Assembly (NCBI RefSeq): GCF_003958645.1
Contig: NZ_RXLO01000007.1
Coordinates: 62,001-126,000 of the forward strand
Direction of reading: 5' to 3'
Length of the DNA stretch: 64,000 nucleotides
Origin: Chitinophaga rhizosphaerae
Lineage (GTDB): Bacteria > Bacteroidota > Bacteroidia > Chitinophagales > Chitinophagaceae
Shown here one piece after another: positions 54,991 to 63,582 of this stretch (positions are counted from its first letter, which is position 1; each line of letters starts with the position of its first letter). The notes under the pieces are model-generated. The model saw only the letters and a program-made list of their open reading frames with translations. It searched no databases and was not told the DNA's origin. A program made the position numbers and the translations under genes.

Positions 54991-55989
54991 TTATAATCTC
55001 ACATACACATTGGCCTGGTCCCACTCGCTGCGGTTGGGCATCGGCTTGGAGGTGGCGTTGAAACCCGGCACAAAGGAAACGTACCAGGCTTTGGTGTCAG
55101 TATCGTATTGCAGGCCATAGGTATCCGATCTGTTCGGGCCATGTACCTCCATTTTCAGCGGGCGGCCATCGGCCAGTTTCGCTTCGATTTTGTAAATACC
55201 GATGGGAATATTGTTGATGTTGCAGCTCAGGAAGTTGTTGCCCAATTTCTGGCGGATGGTGAACGTCCGGCTGGCATCATAGAGCATACCGCCGGCAGGC
55301 GTCAGTTTCAGGATGATTTCGGCATTCTTCGGCAGCGCGCCGTCGGTACTGAACGGACCATCATAAACATCCCAGTTCAGGTAGATCGATCCGCCGAAGT
55401 AATTGTTGGAATACCATGGGCGATGGGCGGCATCTGCGGCATTGGCGGTACCGTGGCTGAGGGCCATCCAGTGTTCTACACCGCCTTTGTCGTAGGTGTA
55501 GACGCTGGCCACGCTGTCTGCCGTGAAAAGACTGATGGGCACGGGTTTACCGACATAGTTAATGACGGCGAACGCGTGTTTGAATTCCGCGACGCCTTCG
55601 AACTCGATTTCATAGTATCCTTTGTCGTTGGTAGTTGTGGTTACCAGTTGCTGGAATCCCGATACTTTTTTCAGGAGCCCCAGTTCTGCGCCTTCGATGG
55701 GGTTGCCTGACGCGTCTGTCACGTAGCCGCGTACTTTTTTCGGTTTGAGCGCCAGTTTGGGAAATACGGGGCGGATGGTGGGAAGCCCTTTCATGACGAT
55801 GGCGTAATTCGTGGTGGGGCCCATGGTGATGGTAGTGTCTCCACGGAGCACGGGCACCGATACGATCGTGGGTACGCCTTCGTTTCCGGGATTGTCGGGA
55901 TTGGGGTTGCCGGGGTTTTTGTCGCCGCTTTTCGAACAGGCCATGCAGCATGTCAGCGCGGCGAACGCGAGTGAAGTGATCCGTTTCAT
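54991..55989 (-). CDS. Lipoprotein with carboxypeptidase-regulatory-like domain
   Basis: A 332-residue lipoprotein: signal SLAFAALTCCMACSKS with lipobox Cys, a Pro/Asn/Gly linker (~residues 24-38), then a CarboxypepD_reg-like beta-sandwich (VRGYVTDASGNPIEGAELGL, NDKGYYEIEF) at about 88-130. The C-terminal 180 residues are unassigned. Such modules in Bacteroidota usually sit on the cell surface in glycan or adhesion proteins. It is a single gene convergent with the helicase gene. Confidence 0.75.
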   Translation of the reverse strand: MKRITSLAFAALTCCMACSKSGDKNPGNPNPDNPGNEGVPTIVSVPVLRGDTTITMGPTTNYAIVMKGLPTIRPVFPKLALKPKKVRGYVTDASGNPIEGAELGLLKKVSGFQQLVTTTTNDKGYYEIEFEGVAEFKHAFAVINYVGKPVPISLFTADSVASVYTYDKGGVEHWMALSHGTANAADAAHRPWYSNNYFGGSIYLNWDVYDGPFSTDGALPKNAEIILKLTPAGGMLYDASRTFTIRQKLGNNFLSCNINNIPIGIYKIEAKLADGRPLKMEVHGPNRSDTYGLQYDTDTKAWYVSFVPGFNATSKPMPNRSEWDQANVYVRL

Positions 55990-56155
55990 GATGATGATTT
56001 GCCGCGAAATTATCTTCGTTTACGGATCGTCCGGGGTTGCGGAATGCGATATGTTGGTTAGGTGGTTTGAAAGGATGGATGATGGGTTTAAAGTGATAGC
56101 CGGGTACGTGAAGTGTGGGCGGAAACCTGAGATACAGGGTGCCTATCCTGCGGGA

Positions 56156-57535
56156 TCACCACAAAAAAGCCGTCAGGCCCAATCCGAAAGTAAAATGATT
56201 GAAGCGCACTTTTTCCGTGCCGAGATGTTTGAAGAGGAATTTTCCGTCGTCGGCCACATCGTCCATGACGTCGATCTCGAAATCATGGTCCGAGTCAAAA
56301 TAAGCGCCATACGCCTTGATGCCGATGTTCCGGGAAATCCTTTTCTGGATGCCCAATCCCGTCGACCAGCTGAAAGTTCCTTCGGGTTTGTAGCGGAGGT
56401 AAGGGAAATCGTTTCGCTGGAGGAGGTCTTTCCAGTCGCTGTTCAGCCGCATCATGACGTTCCCGTCAGATCCCAGTGAGGTACCGCCCAGTACTTTCGC
56501 CGTTATGAACCAGTTGCGGGGAAGGGGAACGCTGAAAAAGGGGCCGGCATGGAGGTACCGGATGCCCATGGGTTGTGTATAGTGCCCGTCGCTGATTACG
56601 GTTACGTCGGGGTCGGTAATGAGCAGGCCATCATCGTTGATGGGAAATGAAGTGAATGCGAATTCCGCACCGGCGCCCATGTTGCGGTGGAAGAACCACG
56701 CGCCTTCGGCCCCCATGTTAAAGCCGCGTTTGGCGGATATGCCGTTGACGTTCCCTGTTAGGTCTTTCGTGGTGGCTACCGCATAACCCATGCGGATTTC
56801 CAGGAAGCTGGGCTTCCCGTCTACCGGGATCGGGTCTTTATGAATAACCGGCCTTTCGCCCTTTTCCCGGTAAATCCTGTCGGCGATCATGTATGCCAAT
56901 TCGGTGGAGAGGATGCCGATGCCGGCGCCGGCCACTACGTCAGACACCCAGTGGCGGTTGTTGAGCTGCCGGCCGATAGCTGTTCCCGTGGCCAGGGAGT
57001 ATCCCGCCACACTATAGAGCGGGTGGCGGTACTGACCGTATTCCTTGTGCAGGAAAGTCGCATTCATGAAAGAATTGGCGGTGTGGCCGGAAGGGAAGGA
57101 GTTCCGCTCCGATCCGTCGGGTCGTTCCACTTTCGCCGTGTATTTGATACCGTTGACGATGGCGCCCATGATCACGGCCGAAAAAGCGTATGAAACGAAT
57201 GCCCTTCCGGGCTTGTTCTTCCCTTTCACGCCGGCCGCATTCAGTCCGATCACGGCGAGCGCAGGCACATATTGCATGTAATCGTCGAAATGATGGCGGA
57301 ATGTGGGGATGTACCGGTTCCGCAGTTCGCGCACGTTTTGGCGTTCTCCCCACAAAGCGGCGCTACCGGCGAAGAGCACCAGCGGCACGGTGCTGATGCG
57401 GACCGCCCTGGCATCCCGGAATCGGTGGGTGTAGGCCGCGCTGTCGGGCACTTTCACGTATTGCGCGCTGGCGGCGGTGTTCAGCAAGATGCAGATGGCG
57501 GAAAAAACAGGGATGGCGGAGCGGATCATGTGCAT
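56156..57535 (-). CDS. PAP2-family phosphatase fused to an outer-membrane barrel domain
   Basis: A 459-residue exported protein. Residues 1-24 are a signal peptide (ICILLNTAASAQ). The PAP2 phosphatase domain (~50-225) has the three motifs KYTAKVERPDG, FPSGHT and GRQLNNRHWVSDVV, with helices between them. From about 250 to the end are amphipathic strands (LEIRMGYAVATTKDL, MGAEGAWFFHRNMGAGAEFAF, TFSWSTGLGIQKRI) ending in an aromatic residue, as in an outer-membrane barrel. PAP2 enzymes remove phosphate from lipid phosphates such as undecaprenyl pyrophosphate or lipid A. The fusion is discussed in the findings. Confidence 0.82.
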   Translation of the reverse strand: MHMIRSAIPVFSAICILLNTAASAQYVKVPDSAAYTHRFRDARAVRISTVPLVLFAGSAALWGERQNVRELRNRYIPTFRHHFDDYMQYVPALAVIGLNAAGVKGKNKPGRAFVSYAFSAVIMGAIVNGIKYTAKVERPDGSERNSFPSGHTANSFMNATFLHKEYGQYRHPLYSVAGYSLATGTAIGRQLNNRHWVSDVVAGAGIGILSTELAYMIADRIYREKGERPVIHKDPIPVDGKPSFLEIRMGYAVATTKDLTGNVNGISAKRGFNMGAEGAWFFHRNMGAGAEFAFTSFPINDDGLLITDPDVTVISDGHYTQPMGIRYLHAGPFFSVPLPRNWFITAKVLGGTSLGSDGNVMMRLNSDWKDLLQRNDFPYLRYKPEGTFSWSTGLGIQKRISRNIGIKAYGAYFDSDHDFEIDVMDDVADDGKFLFKHLGTEKVRFNHFTFGLGLTAFLW

Positions 57536-57593
57536 AGTCGGGCTTTAGGTTGTAAGGATATTGCAGAAAATAACAGGGAATGGTGCGGATTGT

Positions 57594-58697
57594 TCATGTT
57601 CCGGTTGATGGAAGCCTCCCTGGCCGATTGTGCCGCCGCTTCCGTTCCAGCCACGAATCATAGAGTGTATACGCCACCGATAGGATGATGGCGCCTTTGA
57701 ACATCCCGGTGAATCCCCAGGCCGCAAGGCCGCCTACTACGCCGATGAACAGCACGAGAAACGGCAGCCGTCCACCGCTTTTGGCGATGAGCACCGGTTT
57801 CAATATGGCATCCGCCGCCAGTACGAAGCCACCGTAAATGGCGAGGAACACGGCAAGCCCGGTATGCCCCTGCACGGCGGCCCAGATCACCAGCGGCAGC
57901 CAAACGAGCAGCGGGCCTACCTGAATCAGCACGAGGAAAAAGACGACGGCGGTAAAGAGTATTTTGAAATGCAGTCCGGCGATGGCGAACCCGATATACG
58001 ACAATGCACTGGCGATGAACGCCGTGCCCATGACGCCGATGGAAACGCCGCGGATGGCGCTCAGACTTGCCTGGATGAGGGTTTGCGCATCGCTGCGGCC
58101 CAGCAGGTGGCGCAGGATGTTTTTAAGCGGCAGCAGTGTTTTTGGCCCTGCTGCCAGGAGCATGGCAGACACGAAGATGCCCAGCACGCACTGGAGCGTG
58201 GCCCCCGCGATGCCCGCGCCTCCGGTGAGCAGCCGGTGGAGGAGGAGGTTGATCTGGCGGTCGTGCCCCACCAGCGCTTCGCGGGGATTGTCGCGCAGAT
58301 GTTGCCAGAACTCCGCGATGCTGTTGCCCACGACCGGCAGGTCGGAAATATTGTCGGGGAGGGGCGGGAGACCGTGCTCGCGTATTTCGCCGGCGAACGA
58401 CAGCAATTGTGAGGCGTGTTTGCCGAGGGCGCTGATGATGAGTATGAAAGGCAGCGCCACAATGGCCAGCAGCAGTACGGTGTAGATGATGGCGGCGAGG
58501 GTGCGCCGCTGCCGGGTGCGCCTGCAAAGCCGTTCGAAGGGTTGCGCGAGGGAAACGGCGAAGATGATGGCGAAGGTGAACACGCCGAAAAACACGCGGA
58601 GCACGTCGTAAACGGCTACGAACAAGGCGAGCAGCAACAGTAGCACGATAACGGATTCCACGGTATTCCTGGAAGTGGAGCGGCGGATAGGCAGCAT
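57594..58697 (-). CDS. AI-2E family transporter (PerM/YdiK type)
   Basis: A 367-residue inner-membrane protein with the family layout: two N-terminal helices (VIVLLLLLALFVAVYDVLRV, FTFAIIFAVSL), a third and fourth, a soluble section with helix-rich loops (~150-220), then four more helices ending SGGRLPFLVLFIGVVGGLAAWG. Members export small molecules or Na+; the autoinducer-2 role is proven for only a few. The open frame extends 66 codons upstream through the complement of trnQ(CTG), so that part is not coding and ATG 58697 is used. Confidence 0.85.
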   Translation of the reverse strand: MLPIRRSTSRNTVESVIVLLLLLALFVAVYDVLRVFFGVFTFAIIFAVSLAQPFERLCRRTRQRRTLAAIIYTVLLLAIVALPFILIISALGKHASQLLSFAGEIREHGLPPLPDNISDLPVVGNSIAEFWQHLRDNPREALVGHDRQINLLLHRLLTGGAGIAGATLQCVLGIFVSAMLLAAGPKTLLPLKNILRHLLGRSDAQTLIQASLSAIRGVSIGVMGTAFIASALSYIGFAIAGLHFKILFTAVVFFLVLIQVGPLLVWLPLVIWAAVQGHTGLAVFLAIYGGFVLAADAILKPVLIAKSGGRLPFLVLFIGVVGGLAAWGFTGMFKGAIILSVAYTLYDSWLERKRRHNRPGRLPSTGT

Positions 58698-58769
58698 GCG
58701 GAGACTTTGCGAATTACAACAATTCCCTGGGCGGAGGGTTCGCCCGAAAAGAAACTTGCGACTAAAATT

Positions 58770-58800
58770 TTGGAGATTACCGAAATGTTTTGTAATATTG
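58770..58800 (+). promoter_or_regulatory. Promoter of trnQ(CTG)
   Basis: TTG at 58770-58772, 20-nt spacer, TAATATTG at 58793-58800 (one mismatch from consensus). Confidence 0.6.
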
Positions 58801-58821
58801 CACCCTCTTTCAGAGAATTCT

Positions 58822-58892
58822 TGCCCAATAGTATAAGGGTAGTACATCAGGTTCTGGTTCTGAGTGTCGTGGTTCGAATCCATGTTGGGCAA
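58822..58892 (+). tRNA. tRNA-Gln (anticodon CTG)
   Basis: Acceptor TGCCCAA pairs with TTGGGCA; anticodon loop TTCTGGT; T-loop TTCGAAT. It is clearly a paralogue of the trnQ at 47753. Confidence 0.95.
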
Positions 58893-58893
58893 C

Positions 58894-58924
58894 AAAAAAA
58901 GCCGCTGTTTCAGCGGCTTTTTTT
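58894..58924 (+). terminator. Terminator of trnQ(CTG)
   Basis: A perfect 14-bp stem AAAAAAAGCCGCTG/CAGCGGCTTTTTTT with a TTT loop. Confidence 0.95.
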
Positions 58925-59114
58925 ATGTCTTCCCATTTGCTTATCAATTCGTTTCATATTTTAATCATTCATTCCTGATTAAATCCGGGAGCCAACGCGT
59001 ATTTGAAAGTCTGTAATAATTCTCCATTGTAGCGGACTTATAAAACCTATGCAACTTTCGACTTCGCGCGACTTTGACAGGCTTTATCCCATTATCCTAT
59101 TGTAATTGAACCGG

Positions 59115-59690
59115 CTACCGGTTGCGGAGGCGCGAAAGCGCTGCCTTTGCGGAATCTGACAGCAAAACCACGGCCCCCGCGAGCATAATAAGATCCTTCA
59201 GCACCAGCCTCCCGGCCGCAGAAAGGTACGGAAACCCGTGATGGGCGCCGCCGAGGCCGGGGACCCAGGTTTCGGGCGTCGTCACGAGAAACGACAACGT
59301 ACCCACGCCCATGATGATCGTGAGCAGTGCGCCGGCCGTACCGAACAGCGGGTGCGCCCGATTCAGGAGCAGCAGCACACCCATGCCCACCAGCAGTATT
59401 CCTAGTCCATAAGCATAACCATACGTATTGTTCGCCTCGTGCCAGGCGATGTTCGCCGGATGGACTTCTCCTTCCTTATTGCGGTGCTGGCCGTATTCAT
59501 CGGGATGTTGATAGAAAAAACGCATAAACGGACTGTTGGCCACAAAAGGCGTGATACCCTCCGCTTCATACGGCACGAATTTCAACGCGCCGATCCAGAT
59601 CAATATAACGGAAACAGCTATACGCAACATGCGGATGCCGCTTTTGTCGAGCCGGGCGGCGAAAGCGAGAAAAGAAGTAATGAATTTCAT
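59115..59690 (-). CDS. DUF417 family membrane protein (YkgB/RclC-like)
   Basis: A 191-residue inner-membrane protein with four predicted helices, including MLRIAVSVILIWIGALKFV, YGYAYGLGILLVGMGVLLLL and LTIIMGVGTLSFLVTTPETW. The motif KFVPYEAEGITPFVANSPF is diagnostic for DUF417. In E. coli the homologue RclC belongs to the reactive chlorine regulon, next to an AraC-type regulator, as here. ATG 59690 is used; the longer frame overlaps the regulator gene. A -7 box TATTTTTG (59720-59727) precedes it. Confidence 0.88.
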   Translation of the reverse strand: MKFITSFLAFAARLDKSGIRMLRIAVSVILIWIGALKFVPYEAEGITPFVANSPFMRFFYQHPDEYGQHRNKEGEVHPANIAWHEANNTYGYAYGLGILLVGMGVLLLLNRAHPLFGTAGALLTIIMGVGTLSFLVTTPETWVPGLGGAHHGFPYLSAAGRLVLKDLIMLAGAVVLLSDSAKAALSRLRNR

Positions 59691-59719
59691 GTACCGAAGG
59701 TACGGTTGTTGCCTTCCGG

Positions 59720-59727
59720 CAAAAATA
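59720..59727 (-). promoter_or_regulatory. -7 box TATTTTTG of the DUF417 gene
   Basis: A perfect TAnnTTTG on the minus strand ends 29 nt before the ATG at 59690; it overlaps the noncoding end next to the AraC gene stop. Confidence 0.5.
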
Positions 59728-59754
59728 GCGGGAAGTCGCCAAAACATGGACGAA

Positions 59755-60612
59755 TCAGACAAGGATCGAAACTCCGACCTGCTGCCGGAATTCCCTCGGC
59801 GAAACGCCCGTCTGTTTGCGGAAGAGGCGGCTCAGGTACAGGGGATCGTTGTACCCCAGCGCCGTGGCGATCTCTTTTACGCGCTGGTGCGAGAAATGCA
59901 GCGCCCGCTTGGCTTCCTGTATCACGTGCTCGGCGATGAGGTCAGACGGGGTTTTGGAAAGGTATTTCGCGGTGAGGCGGGAAAGGGCTTTGCCGGTGAT
60001 GTGCATCGCCGCAGCGTACTCCGCCGGTTTTTTCCATTCGGTGAAGTGCGCTTCGAGCAGCTGGTGGAACTGCTGCAACCGGGGGCCGGCGTCTGGCGGG
60101 AGTTGCGTAAGGGTTTCCTCGATCTGGCGGCTTTTGACGCGGGTGGCGATGATGAGCAAGATTTTCAGATGGGCGATGACGAGATCTTCCCGAGCGAGAT
60201 CGTCGCTGCCGGACATGGCATCGCGGAGCAGGCGGAGGTAATTGCCGGCCGAAGCCGCCTGTTCATCGTCTAACGGCACGAACGGCGGTGTATAAATATT
60301 GTTGAAAAGGACGCCGTTGCAGGCTACTTCGTGCCGGTGTTTTTCGATGCAGTAGAAATCGCCATGAAAACTGAGATGGCTGCCGGTAAATTCTCCATGG
60401 AAAGTGTATTCCTGGTAGGGTGTGAAGAACAGGAGCACGGGGGCATGCAGCGTGAACCGGGCATTTCCGGTTTCGCAAACGGCTGAACCGGTCCGCAGGT
60501 GGACCACCGCGTAGAGCGGTGCACGGTGCCAGTCGGCGGTGCCGTCGATTTCACGGAGGCTGGCGAGCAGGGCGCCGTCGGCGCTGCGCCGGATGTTGTG
60601 GGCCGTTTCCAT
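59755..60612 (-). CDS. AraC-family transcriptional regulator
   Basis: A 285-residue regulator with an N-terminal cupin-like sensing domain (PVLLFFTPYQEYTFHGEF) and a C-terminal double helix-turn-helix: MHITGKALSRLTAKYLSKTP then KEIATALGYNDPLYLSRLFR and KQTGVSPREFR. It lies 64 nt upstream of the DUF417 gene on the same strand and is its likely regulator. Cysteines at about 46, 88 and 98 in the sensing domain might respond to oxidants, which is inference. The start has a TATCTTTA box ending 4 nt upstream. Confidence 0.9.
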   Translation of the reverse strand: METAHNIRRSADGALLASLREIDGTADWHRAPLYAVVHLRTGSAVCETGNARFTLHAPVLLFFTPYQEYTFHGEFTGSHLSFHGDFYCIEKHRHEVACNGVLFNNIYTPPFVPLDDEQAASAGNYLRLLRDAMSGSDDLAREDLVIAHLKILLIIATRVKSRQIEETLTQLPPDAGPRLQQFHQLLEAHFTEWKKPAEYAAAMHITGKALSRLTAKYLSKTPSDLIAEHVIQEAKRALHFSHQRVKEIATALGYNDPLYLSRLFRKQTGVSPREFRQQVGVSILV

Positions 60613-60616
60613 TCCC

Positions 60617-60624
60617 TAAAGATA
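60617..60624 (-). promoter_or_regulatory. -7-like box TATCTTTA, predicted leaderless start of the AraC gene
   Basis: One mismatch from TAnnTTTG, 4 nt before the ATG at 60612. Confidence 0.35.
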
Positions 60625-60650
60625 TGTAACTGGTTAACAAATCCTCCGGT

Positions 60651-60890
60651 ATGGAAAACCGTAAAAGCAAACCCCGGGCGTTGGAACGGGTTGATACATG
60701 CGGCACGCCACTGAAATACGGCGGGCTCATCGGCGATCAGGTACACCGCTCCAACTATTCGGATGATTTTGCACAAACGCCGGTTTTTATCGGCAGCGGC
60801 GATCCCGATATGAACGTTCCCGTGAAGCGCGTACACGGAATGGAAAATGTCTATCACAGGAATAGATTCGTTATGCGCTCAGCAGCTCCT
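60651..60890 (+). pseudogene. Remnant of an alpha/beta hydrolase (phospholipase/carboxylesterase)
   Basis: One frame reads KYGGLIGDQVHRSNYSDDF, then QTPVFIGSGDPDMNVPV and KRVHGMENVYHR, which matches the C-terminal part of Abhydrolase_2-type esterases around the catalytic Asp (TPVFIGSSDPDxHVP). The nucleophile GxSxG part and the catalytic His end are missing, and an internal stretch before GGLIG seems deleted. It lies between the AraC gene and a CAT-like gene whose 3' end overlaps it. Confidence 0.6.
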
Positions 60891-61494
60891 GGAAACGGTC
60901 CAGGTATTGGGCTACGTGGAAACCGTCCATCAGTGCGTGATGTACATGAACGGACGTCGGCATCACCCGCCGGCCGGCTTTTTCCGTCATCTTTCCGAAA
61001 GAAATCTTCGGGCAGGAATCGGGGAAAGAAAAGCTGCGCGCGTGGGAAATGCCGGTAAAGTTGATCCAGGGGATGGAAGAATAGTGGATAACGTTTTCGC
61101 CGGAAACGGCCGGTACCAGTCCGGTAGAAGCCTGTACCCGCGCTATTTCCGCGGTGGCGGCGGGCAGAAAATCGGCCATGGCGGGATGGAAATCCATATA
61201 AGCGAAGCCGAAAGTGCCGTCGGGGCGGTTGATGGTAGGGGAGGCGTTCACCTGGTCGAATATCCAGACGTCGTCTCCGGCAATGCGGTACCGGAAAGGT
61301 TCCGTTTCATTCGCCGCCACCAGCGAGCAATGCAGGTATTCCAGGAAGAAGGAATGCCCGCCCGCTTGGGCTTTGTTATATGCAGCCGTACAATCCACTT
61401 CCACGGTAACGCCGAAGAATGGTTCCTCAAACCGGCGGAAGAACGCAAACTGGTCTTTGCGCGCCCAGGCCGCGATGTCTAACTGTTTCTTCAT
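60871..61494 (-). CDS. Chloramphenicol acetyltransferase-like protein
   Basis: A 207-residue protein of the CAT (class A) fold and length. The catalytic motif HHALMDGFHVAQYLDRFQ holds the general-base His and the structural Asp, and the upstream SIPWINFTGISHA segment matches the family chloramphenicol pocket. It would transfer acetyl from acetyl-CoA to a hydroxyl, with chloramphenicol as the classical acceptor; genomic CAT homologues may have other acceptors. Its ATG overlaps the HAD gene stop as ATGA, so the two are translationally coupled. Confidence 0.85.
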   Translation of the reverse strand: MKKQLDIAAWARKDQFAFFRRFEEPFFGVTVEVDCTAAYNKAQAGGHSFFLEYLHCSLVAANETEPFRYRIAGDDVWIFDQVNASPTINRPDGTFGFAYMDFHPAMADFLPAATAEIARVQASTGLVPAVSGENVIHYSSIPWINFTGISHARSFSFPDSCPKISFGKMTEKAGRRVMPTSVHVHHALMDGFHVAQYLDRFQELLSA

Positions 61495-62186
61495 GAAAGT
61501 AAAAGCGGTAAGATTTCAGGAATGGCGATCACCTGCCGTAAATTCTCATGTTCCACATGGTGATCGATCTTTTCATACGCCCAGGTGGTATGGTAGGGGA
61601 TGTGGATGGCGTGGCCGCCGAGCGCCAGCACGGGCAGTACGTCCGACTTGAGGGAATTCCCGATCATGAGGAAATTTTCTGGCTGGCAGTCGAGATGGCG
61701 GAGGAGTTTTTTATAATCTTTCTCGCCTTTTTCGCTCATGATTTCGATATGATGGAAATAATGTTCCAGTCCGGATTTGAGGAGTTTGCGCTCCTGGTCG
61801 AGCAGGTCGCCTTTCGTGGCTACCACGAGGCGGTATTTGCCTTTGAGGGCTTTGAGGACGTCTTCCACGCCTTCCAGCAGTTCCACGGGTTTGGCGAGGA
61901 GCTCTTTCCCGAATTCGATGGCTTTGATCAGTACTTCCGGGTTGGCGGTGTTATTGCTGACGCGGAGGATGGTTTCGACCATGCAGAGCATGAACGCTTT
62001 CACGCCGTAACCATATAGGGGAAGGTTCTGCATTTCGGTGCGGAACAGTTCCTGGGAAACGGTGTGATGGGGAAGGTAATCTTCAAGGAGGGCGCAGCAT
62101 TTCTGTTCGGTTTCCTGGAAGTAGGGTTCGTTGACCCAGAGTGTATCGTCGGCGTCGAATGCGATCGTTGTGATGTTCGTTATCAT
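61491..62186 (-). CDS. HAD-superfamily hydrolase
   Basis: A 231-residue phosphatase-like protein. Motif I is FDADDTLWVNEPY with the nucleophile Asp and the DxD Asp, motif II lies in LVVATKGDLL, and motifs III/IV in MIGNSLKSDVLPVLA. It has an alpha-helical cap between residues ~20 and 100. Substrate is unknown. It leads a two-gene unit with the CAT-like gene and has a TACCTTTG box 26 nt upstream. Confidence 0.88.
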   Translation of the reverse strand: MITNITTIAFDADDTLWVNEPYFQETEQKCCALLEDYLPHHTVSQELFRTEMQNLPLYGYGVKAFMLCMVETILRVSNNTANPEVLIKAIEFGKELLAKPVELLEGVEDVLKALKGKYRLVVATKGDLLDQERKLLKSGLEHYFHHIEIMSEKGEKDYKKLLRHLDCQPENFLMIGNSLKSDVLPVLALGGHAIHIPYHTTWAYEKIDHHVEHENLRQVIAIPEILPLLLS

Positions 62187-62212
62187 GATTTCCGTTTTAG
62201 GAATGGGGAAGG

Positions 62213-62220
62213 CAAAGGTA
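62213..62220 (-). promoter_or_regulatory. -7 box TACCTTTG of the HAD-CAT unit
   Basis: A perfect TAnnTTTG on the minus strand, 26 nt before the ATG at 62186. Confidence 0.55.
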
Positions 62221-62232
62221 GGGTTTTTCCGG

Positions 62233-63546
62233 TTACATCATCACCGCGGAAAGCGCCAGTACGGCGAGGAAAGCGGTGATCCCCATCAGCAGGGTCGCCA
62301 CCGAGTAGACTTTGAGCATGGGTTGCATGTCGAGGCCGGAGAATTTGCTGATCACCCAGAAATAGGCGTCGTTCGCATGCGAAATCGCCATGCTCCCCGC
62401 GCCGAGGGCCAGCATGCAAAGCAGGCGGCCGGTATCGCTGTCGAGCCCCAGTTTCGGCAACAGTTGCCCTACGATGGCTGCGGCGGTGATGATGGCTACG
62501 GTAGACGATCCCTGGGCTGTTTTCAGGAGCACGGCCAGCAAAAACGGGAAGAAAAGCCCGAGTTGGCCGAGCGGCAGCGCGTCGGAAAGGTGCGTGCCGA
62601 GGTCGGTGGTGGCGAGAATGGCCCCGAAAGCGCCGCCGGCGCCGATGATGACGAGGATGCCGCCCGCTTTTTCGGAAGCTTCCAGCATGAGGCGGCTCAC
62701 TTCCGCCTTCTTCCATCCCGTTCCCGTGTACAAAGCCAGCAAAACCCCTACCGACAGGGCCACTACCGGATCCCCCAAAATCTGCAGCACATCCGACCCA
62801 TGTTCCATTTTCATGAACGCGCCCAACGCAATGAGCAAAATGGGTACTACGATAGGCAAAAATGCTTTCCAGGCGGGCGTTGCGGGCAGCGGCTCGTCTT
62901 CATGCGCATCGTGCGGAACGTTGCCCGCCACGCGTTTCCCCATCCACGACGCCCACCAGCAGCCGGCAATGGCAGCCGGAATGGCTACGGCGGCCCCGAT
63001 CAGCATCAGCCGGCCAATGTCTGCCCCGATCGTTCCCGCGGCGGCGGTAGCGCCCGGGTGCGGGGGAATGAGGCAATGCACGGCATAGAGGCCCGACGCG
63101 AGAGAAACGGACATCACCAGCAACGGTATGCCGCTTCGCCCGGCTACCGAACGGTTCAGGCCGCTCAGCACGATGTACCCGCTATCGCAGAAAATGGGCA
63201 GCCCTACGATGAAGCCCGTGATCCCCATAGCCGTGGCGGCCCTTTTCTCCCCGACGAGCTTCAGGATGGCAGCGGCCATCACGCGGGTAGCGCCCGTGTG
63301 CTCAAGGATCACGCCGAGCATGGTGCCCAGCACGATGATGAAGCCCAGGCTTTGCATGATGTGCCCAAACCCCTCTTTCATGACGGAGATGATTTTCGGG
63401 AACGGCAATTGCACGCCGAGCCCTACGGCAAAACAGGCGAGGAAAAGCGCGAAGAACGCATGAACGCGGAATTTTACCGTCAGCAATACGATCAGGCCGA
63501 CACCTGCCGCCAAAGACAGCAGTACCTGGATGAAGGAAGCAGTCAT
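62233..63546 (-). CDS. GntP-family gluconate:proton symporter
   Basis: A 437-residue inner-membrane transporter of about 12 helices matching the GntP family, which imports gluconate or related sugar acids with protons. Landmarks are FGHIMQSLGFIIVLGTMLG, GLPIFCDSGYIVLSGL, HCLIPPHPGATAAAGTIGAD, LKTAQGSSTVAIITAAAIVG and the C-terminal SHANDAYFWVISKFSGL. No gluconate kinase is adjacent. It is divided from the upstream LuxR-type gene by 36 nt on the same strand and may be cotranscribed with it. Confidence 0.93.
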   Translation of the reverse strand: MTASFIQVLLSLAAGVGLIVLLTVKFRVHAFFALFLACFAVGLGVQLPFPKIISVMKEGFGHIMQSLGFIIVLGTMLGVILEHTGATRVMAAAILKLVGEKRAATAMGITGFIVGLPIFCDSGYIVLSGLNRSVAGRSGIPLLVMSVSLASGLYAVHCLIPPHPGATAAAGTIGADIGRLMLIGAAVAIPAAIAGCWWASWMGKRVAGNVPHDAHEDEPLPATPAWKAFLPIVVPILLIALGAFMKMEHGSDVLQILGDPVVALSVGVLLALYTGTGWKKAEVSRLMLEASEKAGGILVIIGAGGAFGAILATTDLGTHLSDALPLGQLGLFFPFLLAVLLKTAQGSSTVAIITAAAIVGQLLPKLGLDSDTGRLLCMLALGAGSMAISHANDAYFWVISKFSGLDMQPMLKVYSVATLLMGITAFLAVLALSAVMM

Positions 63547-63582
63547 TCCACAATATAAACATTCTCCGCGCCCGGGGAAACC

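Noticed and set aside
58698..58895. N-terminal extension of the AI-2E transporter frame
   Set aside because: It runs through the complement of trnQ(CTG) and has no transporter-like sequence; the ATG at 58697 is used.
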